A stretch of 6,389 nt of DNA, from contig JAUYPR010000084.1 of NCBI GenBank assembly GCA_030695785.1, positions 1 through 6,389 of the forward strand. The letters run 5' to 3'. Shown piece after piece: positions 1 through 5,282 of this stretch. The notes under the pieces are model-generated. The model was not told where the DNA came from. It did not search any database and saw nothing but the letters and a program-made list of their open reading frames with translations. Positions within the stretch are counted from its first letter, which is position 1, and every line of letters begins with the position of its first letter. Made by a program: the position numbers and the translations under genes. The stretch is from a bacterium (GTDB lineage Bacteria > Patescibacteriota > Microgenomatia > JAUYPR01).

Positions 1-956
1 GCCGTGATTGGGAGAATCAGAAAAAAAGCAGTGAGCGCCGTCACCAGAAAAAATAGAGCAAACGTATTGACGAATTGTTTTTTGACGATCCGTAGAGCAA
101 TCATTGCGGCTGACAAGACAAAAATAGAGACACCACTCACGCCCAACTGAATTGCGCTTTCTGTCCGAAGCAATGTCAAAAACTGAACAAAGTGTCCCCG
201 GTAGATGGATTGGTATGCGACGTCTGCATCGGTGTATCCGCGCTCAAACACAAGCGGCATCCAGGAAAAAGCACTTAAAAGCAAACCGAGGATAATTCCG
301 ACGAGAAAATGATGGAATTTCTGAAGGAACGCATGGCGGTATGCAATGAACGTGTACCCGAACCAAAAAGGAAGAATGAGCGCAAATGTAATCAGATGGG
401 TCATCATAAATCCTGAAAGGACAAGTCCAAACCATAAAACTCCGTCTTTTTTTCCATCAAAGATGCGATGAGTTGCGAGGAACAACGCGGGCACAAATAA
501 GAGCGCGAACGATTCGCCAAGTGCGGCGCGTTCATACAGATCGGCAAAGCGGTATGGGGCAAAGAGGAAAAACGCCGCGCCAAGCAGGCTGGCGGTGACG
601 CCAAAGAACCGGCGGAGGAAGATACACTGCAAGAGTCCTGAAACGAGAAAAGAGCTCACGAGAAGAACTTTCAATATGTCCACAAAAGAGATTGGGAGAA
701 CGAAACGAAGTAGTGCTCCGGCGTAGTAGGGCAAACTGTACGCATAGACAAACGCTGGATACCCCATGCTGTCGAACCACGCGGCTAGCCATCGAACTGG
801 AACATGACCGTCGAGAAGCGCTTGGGTAAATTGCGCAAGACGGGCAACATGAATTTCTCCATCGTGGGAAGCATAGAGCCCGGTCTGCCAAATAGGGAGC
901 AGGACGACGAACCCGAGGAGAAGAAGGCAGGCCGATGCGATGCCTGTTTTCATCAT
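1..956 (-). CDS. PTPS-related family membrane protein, GT-C-like (3' end beyond window)
   Basis: A reading frame stays open from ATG at 956 to the left edge, giving 318 complete codons and no stop. The product is strongly hydrophobic: a membrane segment at about residues 5-24, then roughly eight more (about 92-110, 119-134, 148-162, 173-200, 214-232, 272-290, 298-316). The first outer loop carries an acidic site (SHDGEIH, 30-36) followed by an R-x-x-x-F-x-x-x-L-x-x-G pattern (39-50) and YAYSLPYY (71-78). Further on are APYRFADLYERAALGES (133-149) and WMPLVFERG (232-240). From memory, this set is typical of the membrane proteins called '6-pyruvoyl-tetrahydropterin synthase related', which look like GT-C glycosyltransferases and have no known pterin role. 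ATG overlaps the methyltransferase TGA by 4 bp (ATGA); a second ATG follows at once (953), so either could start the protein. No Shine-Dalgarno is visible, suggesting coupled translation. Sugar donor and acceptor cannot be told. Confidence 0.85.
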   Translation of the reverse strand, partial: MMKTGIASACLLLLGFVVLLPIWQTGLYASHDGEIHVARLAQFTQALLDGHVPVRWLAAWFDSMGYPAFVYAYSLPYYAGALLRFVLPISFVDILKVLLVSSFLVSGLLQCIFLRRFFGVTASLLGAAFFLFAPYRFADLYERAALGESFALLFVPALFLATHRIFDGKKDGVLWFGLVLSGFMMTHLITFALILPFWFGYTFIAYRHAFLQKFHHFLVGIILGLLLSAFSWMPLVFERGYTDADVAYQSIYRGHFVQFLTLLRTESAIQLGVSGVSIFVLSAAMIALRIVKKQFVNTFALFFLVTALTAFFLILPIT

Positions 957-1750
957 TTCGGTTTTCGGGCAACAATGATAATATTCGCAAGATTCTTTGG
1001 ATCCCGCTGCATGAATACAGAAAATGGACCAAGAACACGACGGCGCAGTGACGGAAATGCCGCGGCCCGTTTCCCAAAAAAGAGTTTTTCAATTTGTGAA
1101 ATAAAGGCAATGGGCAAAAACGCCTCAAAGAAAAACAGCGTCAAACGCGAGAGCGTGCCTTCAAACACTTCGATGTCAAACCCAGCATTTCTGACCAAAC
1201 GTTTCCAGACATTCGGTGGTGGAAGAAACACGTGTTTAAACGCCTTGTTGTAGAGGCGAAAGTACGCGTGTGCAGCATCTTTCCATCCAATGAATTCAAG
1301 GAGAGTGGGGATAGATAATGCTGAATAAAGATGGGTCGTTGGCATGGTACAGATAAGTCGTCCTCCAGGTTTCAAGACGCGATAGATTTCTCGAAACACC
1401 TGGTCGTGTCTGTCCGTGATATGTTCAATCGTGCTGACAGAAATGACTGTTCTGAACTGTTTTGATTTGAAGGGAAGTTTGCGTGCGTCCGCCCATGCCG
1501 TTTGTTTATATTTTCCTGACTTTGCCGCATGTAAAAGATCTTTTTGATTCAAGTCGATCCCAACCTCAACAGTTGAATCAAAAAAGACGCCGCCGAATTC
1601 TCCAAACCCGCAGCCGACATCTAAAATCGGATGGTTGAGAGGATGCTCTGCAAACGCGGCCGCTTCAACGCCACGCCACAGGGCTAAAGAAAGCGGCGCA
1701 ATTTGAATATACCGGTAAAAATATTTCCGACTATCCAGTGTAACCATCAT
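953..1750 (-). CDS. Class I SAM-dependent methyltransferase
   Basis: This 265-residue protein has the Rossmann-like methyltransferase fold. Motif I is ILDVGCGFG (42-50), the acidic end of strand 2 is GIDLN (64-68, Asp66 expected to bind the ribose of SAM), ADARKLPF (87-94) contributes the adenine-side Asp88, STIEHI (106-111) is motif IV, and VLKPGGRLICTMP (125-137) is the post-motif turn. This is the Methyltransf_11/UbiE-like pattern. The C-terminal third (about 160-250) has a hydrophobic amphipathic stretch at 203-218 and many basic residues, which may hold it to the inner face of the membrane. The start at 1750 overlaps the TGA of the upstream GT-C gene by 4 bp (ATGA). A second ATG follows immediately, and no ribosome site is seen. 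Its position between two GT-C-like genes suggests a sugar or lipid-carrier substrate, but that is inference from context; the acceptor is unknown. Confidence 0.88.
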   Translation of the reverse strand: MMVTLDSRKYFYRYIQIAPLSLALWRGVEAAAFAEHPLNHPILDVGCGFGEFGGVFFDSTVEVGIDLNQKDLLHAAKSGKYKQTAWADARKLPFKSKQFRTVISVSTIEHITDRHDQVFREIYRVLKPGGRLICTMPTTHLYSALSIPTLLEFIGWKDAAHAYFRLYNKAFKHVFLPPPNVWKRLVRNAGFDIEVFEGTLSRLTLFFFEAFLPIAFISQIEKLFFGKRAAAFPSLRRRVLGPFSVFMQRDPKNLANIIIVARKPK

Positions 1751-3168
1751 GCTCGAAGATCATACACGACAAACGCACCCTTTTCGATGTATGGGAAATG
1801 ATCTTTGAGATAGCGCGTCGTTTCATCTTGAAGTTCATCGTGGCTTTTCACCTGTACCACATAATCTGCGTTCTCAAATGACGAAATCTCCACCTCAAAT
1901 TGACGATCAGCGTAAAACGCAGTGGATGGCCCGTAAAAACTCCAGAATTGAGTCGAGGCAACGACGATACGGTCGTTCGGACTTGTCAACGAATGCAAGA
2001 GTTGCCCGAGTTCATACCCCGGACGAAAATATTCGGTCGTTTGCAGTGTTTGAAGAAACGGTCTGCGTTCGAGAAACGACAAACTCAAAACGAGCACTAT
2101 CAGACAGACCGCAAACACAAACGATAATCGTCGAATTCTATGAAAAAAAACGTCGACAACCATCGCTGCAGATAAACAGATAAATGCGAGCAAAGGGAAC
2201 AAAAGGTACTCATGAATAAAACCAGCGTTGCGGAAAATAACCACGTGGATCGTTCCCCAACCAAAAAGCAGCAATAACAACAGACGTTTATTTCCAAAAA
2301 GTCCCAAAAAAGAAAGGAGCAGCAGAACTCCATTCAAGTATATAACCACCATACGCGCCTCTCTTTTCAAGAGATCAATCATCGAAAATGCGTACTGTCC
2401 TTGAACCCCAAAACCGGTGCGAAAAATGAATGACTGGCCGAGTCCGCTTGAGAACAGGTGCCCGGTCAGCATCATCACGTGTCCAAAAAGGAGAAGCAAC
2501 GTCAACGCCATACTCATCCAAAGGAAAAGAAATGGTTTGGCGATGGTTTTGAACCCATGTGACCAAAAAGCGTGGATCGTCAAAACCGGTAAAAGATACA
2601 CACCTATCCAATCAACCAAAAGTCCGCCGATAAGTCCGATGAACAAAAACACAACGTGACGATTCCGTTTGGTCCGCAGCCATAAACAATACTGCCAGAT
2701 GCTGAATAACGAGGCTGCAAACACAAGCGGCTCAAAAACCGGCATCACGCCGAAATAGGCGAACATTGGTGTGGTCATCATCAATATGGACGCGAGCATT
2801 CCAACAGAACGTCCGGCGAGTTCTTTTCCAAGCAAAAACATCCAAACAATAGCAGAAAGGGATGCAACGAGAGGAATCAGCCGCGTTGAAAATTCCGAAA
2901 TACCGAACAACGTATACGACCCGGCAATCAACAGCGGGAGCGTTGCTGGGTGGTTGATGTGATAACGAAACGATCCCTCTGCATCAAGTCCGGTTACTTG
3001 ACCGACCTTTGTGTCAGCCAAACCATATCGTAGATAATTACGGGCAATATTTCCGTAAAAGACGCCGTTAAAATCATGGAGTCCGACAAAGGGTCTATTC
3101 AGGAGCGGACTGAAACGAATGAGAGCTAGGGCAAGAAGAAAAACGATTATGATAAGGTTTTTGCCCAT
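1747..3168 (-). CDS. PMT/ArnT-like GT-C glycosyltransferase, multi-spanning
   Basis: This 473-residue protein has the layout of the PMT_2/ArnT group. An N-terminal membrane helix (about 4-22) is followed by a first outer loop with HDFN (31-34; Asp32 in the position of the catalytic acid) and FYGNIARNYLRYGL (37-50). Next come NHPATLPLLIAGSYTLFG (72-89), with the characteristic His-Pro at 73-74, and VFEPL (144-148). Hydrophobic segments follow to about residue 365, including one after HEY (319-321). The final ~100 residues are soluble. Family members move a sugar from a polyprenyl-phosphate donor to a lipid, protein or glycan outside the cytoplasmic membrane; donor and acceptor are not readable here. 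The start at 3168 gives a 22-bp overlap with the epimerase. The preceding bases on the minus strand are pyrimidine-rich and offer no Shine-Dalgarno, so initiation probably depends on coupling. Its TGA forms ATGA with the methyltransferase start. Confidence 0.85.
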   Translation of the reverse strand: MGKNLIIIVFLLALALIRFSPLLNRPFVGLHDFNGVFYGNIARNYLRYGLADTKVGQVTGLDAEGSFRYHINHPATLPLLIAGSYTLFGISEFSTRLIPLVASLSAIVWMFLLGKELAGRSVGMLASILMMTTPMFAYFGVMPVFEPLVFAASLFSIWQYCLWLRTKRNRHVVFLFIGLIGGLLVDWIGVYLLPVLTIHAFWSHGFKTIAKPFLFLWMSMALTLLLLFGHVMMLTGHLFSSGLGQSFIFRTGFGVQGQYAFSMIDLLKREARMVVIYLNGVLLLLSFLGLFGNKRLLLLLLFGWGTIHVVIFRNAGFIHEYLLFPLLAFICLSAAMVVDVFFHRIRRLSFVFAVCLIVLVLSLSFLERRPFLQTLQTTEYFRPGYELGQLLHSLTSPNDRIVVASTQFWSFYGPSTAFYADRQFEVEISSFENADYVVQVKSHDELQDETTRYLKDHFPYIEKGAFVVYDLRA

Positions 3169-4157
3169 GCGAGAAGAGAGGACAGACCCGTTTCTACCTC
3201 AATCTTTGACTTCCAACCAATATCTTGTTTCGCTTTCCTGATACAGGATACATACACTTTCTGATCGCCTGACCGCCAATCATCATAATTCAGCTTGATC
3301 TTTCGTCCAAGCGTTTTTTCAAGAGAAGCAATCAACTCAAGAAGGGAGATCGTTTGTGTTGGTCCGCCGCCAATGTTGAAGATTTGCCCCGCTGTTTTTT
3401 CGATGCGGTTAATTGCACAATCATACGCATCTAGGAGATCATCCACATGCAGAATATCACGGATCTGTTTGCCGTCGCCATAGATGGTTATTGACCGACC
3501 CGCGAGCGCTGACCTTGTGAAGTACATCACCCACCCTTGATCTTCATTTCCAAACTGCCGCGGGCCGTAAATACACGACTGGCGAAAGACGATCGTTTTA
3601 AGCCCAAAAATCCGATGGTAGTCGCGCGCATATTGGTCCCCCGTGCCTTTTGAACATCCATACGGTGAATGGAAATCAAGCGTCAATGTTTCCGGAACCC
3701 CTTTTCGGCGAAGTGTCGGATTAACATACTCCCATCGTCCAGCAATTTCTTTGACGCCGACTGACTCCATACTGCCGTAAACTTTGTTCGTCGAGGCGTA
3801 GATGACAATTGCTTTTGACGCGAGGGTACGCACTGCTTCAAGGACGTTGAATGTCCCAAGTGCGTTGATCTCAAAGTCCGATCGTGGATCGGTCACGGAC
3901 GTGGTGACCGCCACTTGCGCAGCCATGTGGAACACAAGATCGGCGTTTTTGATGGATGTCAAATCTTTTTCTTTACGGATGTCGCCATGTTCAAATGTGA
4001 TGTTTTTTGGAAATGTCTTGAGAAGCCAGTCTCGATTTTTCTCTGTCCCAGCCCGGCTCAAGTTATCAATGACAATGACGTGATGATCTTTTTTAGCGTA
4101 CCTCGAGGCTATATTACATCCGATGAAACCAGCCCCACCTGTCACCACAATTTTCAT
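3147..4157 (-). CDS. NAD-dependent sugar epimerase, CDP-paratose 2-epimerase-like
   Basis: This 336-residue protein is an extended short-chain dehydrogenase. It has TGGAGFIG (6-13) for NAD binding, DNLSR (31-35), HGDIR (57-61), FHMAAQVAVTTS (76-87), ASTNKVYG (121-128, Ser/Thr at 122-123), catalytic Tyr166 and Lys170 in SPYGCSKG (164-171), and FNIGGG (260-265). What points beyond a generic GalE-type call is DFEINALGTFNVLEAVR (94-110), LDFHSPYGCSKG and VFRQSCIYGPRQF (190-202) followed by DQGWV (206-210). I remember closely matching blocks in CDP-paratose 2-epimerase (RfbE/Tyv), which makes CDP-tyvelose from CDP-paratose. Length is normal for that family. The exact nucleotide sugar remains inferred because no CDP-dideoxysugar synthesis genes are in view. 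It lies 30 bp downstream of the AbrB-like gene. No Shine-Dalgarno is clear ahead of ATG 4157, but the GxxGxxG motif fixes the start closely. Confidence 0.88.
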   Translation of the reverse strand: MKIVVTGGAGFIGCNIASRYAKKDHHVIVIDNLSRAGTEKNRDWLLKTFPKNITFEHGDIRKEKDLTSIKNADLVFHMAAQVAVTTSVTDPRSDFEINALGTFNVLEAVRTLASKAIVIYASTNKVYGSMESVGVKEIAGRWEYVNPTLRRKGVPETLTLDFHSPYGCSKGTGDQYARDYHRIFGLKTIVFRQSCIYGPRQFGNEDQGWVMYFTRSALAGRSITIYGDGKQIRDILHVDDLLDAYDCAINRIEKTAGQIFNIGGGPTQTISLLELIASLEKTLGRKIKLNYDDWRSGDQKVYVSCIRKAKQDIGWKSKIEVETGLSSLLAWAKTLS

Positions 4158-4187
4158 AGCCGGATCATATCATAGAGAGGATCTCAT

Positions 4188-4367
4188 TTATCTCTTGGGT
4201 TTGAAATCGCGGATAAGGAGCGTTTTTCCTGGGCGTTCTAAAACCTCGAGTTTCTGCCGTTCTCTCCAGTTAAATTTCCGGATGATGTCGATTGGGATAA
4301 TTACTCCGTAGCTCATTTTTCCAATGCGAGTAAGTTTGCGGATGGAGTCTGATCGTGATCTGCTCAT
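4188..4367 (-). CDS. AbrB/MazE/SpoVT-type swapped-hairpin DNA-binding protein
   Basis: This small frame encodes 59 residues and ends in TAA at 4190-4188. The core KLTRIGKMSYGVIIPIDIIR (11-30) followed by KFNWRERQKLEV (31-42) and TLLIRDF (49-55) matches the AbrB/MazE pattern: a first strand with R-x-G, a 'SYGVxIP' turn, a short helix, and a closing strand pair. Such proteins dimerise and bind operator DNA, either as MazE-like antitoxins or as stand-alone transition-state regulators. The N-terminus (SRSRSDSIRK) and C-terminus (KPKR) are basic. No MazF-, VapC- or PemK-like partner lies beside it. Its downstream same-strand neighbour is the epimerase and the Fic gene diverges from it, so it probably heads the operon and may regulate itself, the operon or fic. 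The purine run AGAGAG, 6 nt before ATG, supports this start; the upstream ATG at 4384 is in another frame. Confidence 0.82.
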   Translation of the reverse strand: MSRSRSDSIRKLTRIGKMSYGVIIPIDIIRKFNWRERQKLEVLERPGKTLLIRDFKPKR

Positions 4368-4373
4368 AGTATT

Positions 4374-4379
4374 CTCTCT
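4374..4379 (-). promoter_or_regulatory. Ribosome binding site of the AbrB-like gene
   Basis: On the minus strand AGAGAG ends 6 nt before ATG 4367. It is a moderate purine match to the Shine-Dalgarno sequence. It helps choose this start over the out-of-frame ATG at 4384. It is the clearest ribosome site on the minus strand of this window, where the other genes seem to rely on overlap with their upstream neighbour. Confidence 0.55.
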
Positions 4380-4381
4380 GC

Positions 4382-4421
4382 ATGTAAGGACATAATTACT
4401 TACATAACAATCTTAACATAA
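4382..4421. promoter_or_regulatory. Iterated ACATAA repeats and inverted repeat, candidate operator
   Basis: ACATAA occurs three times on the plus strand, at 4390-4395, 4402-4407 and 4416-4421. The last two lie within the longer near-repeats CTTACATAA (4399-4407) and CTTAACATAA (4412-4421). In addition ATGTAAG (4382-4388) is the reverse complement of CTTACAT (4399-4405), with arm centres 17 bp apart. The repeats surround the predicted transcription start of the AbrB-like gene (about 4403), where a repressor would block initiation. Autoregulation by the AbrB-like protein is inferred from this position and from the habits of the family; AT-rich sequence makes some chance repetition likely. Confidence 0.45.
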
Positions 4422-4438
4422 AACAGCAATGGGGAAAA
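4410..4438 (-). promoter_or_regulatory. Candidate promoter of the AbrB-like gene and epimerase operon
   Basis: On the minus strand TAAGAT (4415-4410) resembles a -10 box and is preceded by TGT, giving an extended -10 (TGn). A weak -35, TTTTCC (4438-4433), lies 17 bp upstream. Transcription would begin near 4403, leaving a leader of about 36 nt before ATG 4367. TTGCTG with TATGTA, 17 bp apart, is an alternative slightly downstream. The region is AT-rich compared with the flanking genes. Confidence 0.4.
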
Positions 4439-4459
4439 CAGATTTTTCCTCCTGGATAA

Positions 4460-4484
4460 AGCCGTAGAATACTGCTATACGGCT
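4460..4484. repeat. 7-bp inverted repeat in the divergent intergenic region
   Basis: AGCCGTA (4460-4466) and TACGGCT (4478-4484) are perfect reverse complements separated by 11 bp, with arm centres 18 bp apart. There is no following T run, so it is not a terminator. The spacing puts both arms on nearly the same face of the helix, as in operators for dimeric regulators. It lies upstream of the candidate fic promoter and downstream of nothing coding. The binding protein, if any, is unknown. Confidence 0.45.
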
Positions 4485-4492
4485 GGTGAAAA

Positions 4493-4521
4493 ATTACAGA
4501 GAATCCAGACTGTGCTAAAAT
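4493..4521 (+). promoter_or_regulatory. Candidate promoter of the Fic gene
   Basis: TAAAAT (4516-4521) matches the -10 consensus at five of six positions and is preceded by TGC (4513-4515), an extended -10. ATTACA (4493-4498), matching TTGACA at four positions, lies 17 bp upstream. Transcription would start near 4528, almost at the ribosome site, leaving a leader of only about 11 nt. TAGAAT at 4465-4470, inside the inverted repeat, is an alternative -10 that would give a longer leader. Confidence 0.35.
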
Positions 4522-4527
4522 CAGAAT

Positions 4528-4533
4528 GAAGGA
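4528..4533 (+). promoter_or_regulatory. Ribosome binding site of the Fic gene
   Basis: GAAGGA ends 5 nt before ATG 4539, a good Shine-Dalgarno match at near-ideal spacing. It supports the chosen start, which keeps the whole N-terminal helix and inhibitory motif in the protein. Confidence 0.65.
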
Positions 4534-4538
4534 TACTC

Positions 4539-5282
4539 ATGCGTAATCTACTGCAAATTTTGACCGCAAAAAAACAGGCGCTCGATAAATTTCGACCTCT
4601 CCCAGCGGCGTTGGCCAAAAATCTCGACGAGTGGTATCGCATTGAACTGACATACACATCCAATGCAATTGAAGGAAATACGCTCTCCCGTGCGGAGACG
4701 GCATTGGTGGTAGAGAAAGGCTTGACCGTTGATGGAAAAACTCTCCAGGAACATCTTGAGGCCATCAACCATGCCCAAGCCCTTACCTTCATAACTTCGC
4801 TCGTGTCCAAAAAAAGGCAGGCGATAACTCCAGATGACATTCTTGCCATCCATAAGCTGATCTTGAGCAAAATTGACGATGCGAATGCCGGACGCACCCG
4901 AACTATTCCGGTGAGGATCGCTGGGTCGACAGTCATCATGCCGAATGCCGTAAAGATTCCGATGCTGATGCGGGAATTCTTTCATTGGCTCCATTCCCCT
5001 CTCACCGAACACCCGGCCAGAATCGCTGCGCAAGCGCATCATCGGCTGGTAAGTATTCATCCATTTGTTGACGGCAACGGGAGAGTAGCGCGTTTATTCA
5101 TGAACACGCTCCTGATGCAGGAAGGATATCCGCCGGCAATTATTCGGAAAGAAGACAGACGCCGATACATCAATGCGATTGAAAAAGCACAACTCGGGGA
5201 TTCACTCGACGATTTTTTCACATTGGTCTATGAAGCAGTCGGACGATCGCTCGATATTTATCTCGAGTCTCTTTTGCAATAA
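4539..5282 (+). CDS. Fic-domain protein (probable AMP transferase) with N-terminal inhibitory motif
   Basis: This 247-residue protein carries a complete Fic core, HPFVDGNGRVAR (174-185). His174 is the expected catalytic base, Asp178 the metal ligand, Gly179-Asn180-Gly181 and Arg182/Arg185 the phosphate-binding residues. Ahead of it, SNAIEGN (41-47) fits the inhibitory (S/T)xxxE(G/N) motif with Glu45 as the blocking glutamate. Because it lies N-terminal within the same chain, this should be a self-inhibited class II Fic protein. The flap that aligns the target is visible at AGRTRTIPVRIAG (117-129). Such enzymes usually transfer AMP from ATP to a Ser, Thr or Tyr hydroxyl of a target protein. 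The target is unknown, and no separate winged-helix domain follows the core. It is the only plus-strand gene, diverges from the AbrB-like gene, and its last 65 bp overlap the convergent glycosyltransferase gene. GAAGGA upstream supports the start. Confidence 0.92.
   Translation: MRNLLQILTAKKQALDKFRPLPAALAKNLDEWYRIELTYTSNAIEGNTLSRAETALVVEKGLTVDGKTLQEHLEAINHAQALTFITSLVSKKRQAITPDDILAIHKLILSKIDDANAGRTRTIPVRIAGSTVIMPNAVKIPMLMREFFHWLHSPLTEHPARIAAQAHHRLVSIHPFVDGNGRVARLFMNTLLMQEGYPPAIIRKEDRRRYINAIEKAQLGDSLDDFFTLVYEAVGRSLDIYLESLLQ

Noticed and set aside
532..1128. A 198-codon minus-strand open frame
   Set aside because: It is in a different frame from both real minus-strand genes it covers, is rich in Arg/Ser/Cys/Pro, and has no domain pattern.
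804..1253. A 149-codon plus-strand open frame
   Set aside because: It lies antisense across the well-supported PTPS-related and methyltransferase genes, shows no recognisable motif, and is a shadow frame.
4123..4311. A 62-codon plus-strand frame opposite the AbrB-like gene
   Set aside because: It mirrors the epimerase start and the AbrB-like coding region, which has a clear family motif on the minus strand.
4439..4453. Perfect AGGAGG on the minus strand at 4453-4448 with a CTG 6 nt later, a possible 13-codon leader peptide
   Set aside because: It would need a non-ATG start and lies upstream of the predicted transcription start, so it probably would not be in the mRNA.
4475..5060. Two long minus-strand frames opposite the Fic gene
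   Set aside because: The Fic frame carries complete catalytic and inhibitory motifs plus a good ribosome site; the antisense frames have neither.
5250..5274. Hairpin CTCGA/TCGAG followed by TCTCTTTT as a possible plus-strand terminator
   Set aside because: The stem is only 5 bp, the loop is 8 nt, the T run is interrupted, and it lies inside both overlapping genes before the Fic stop codon.
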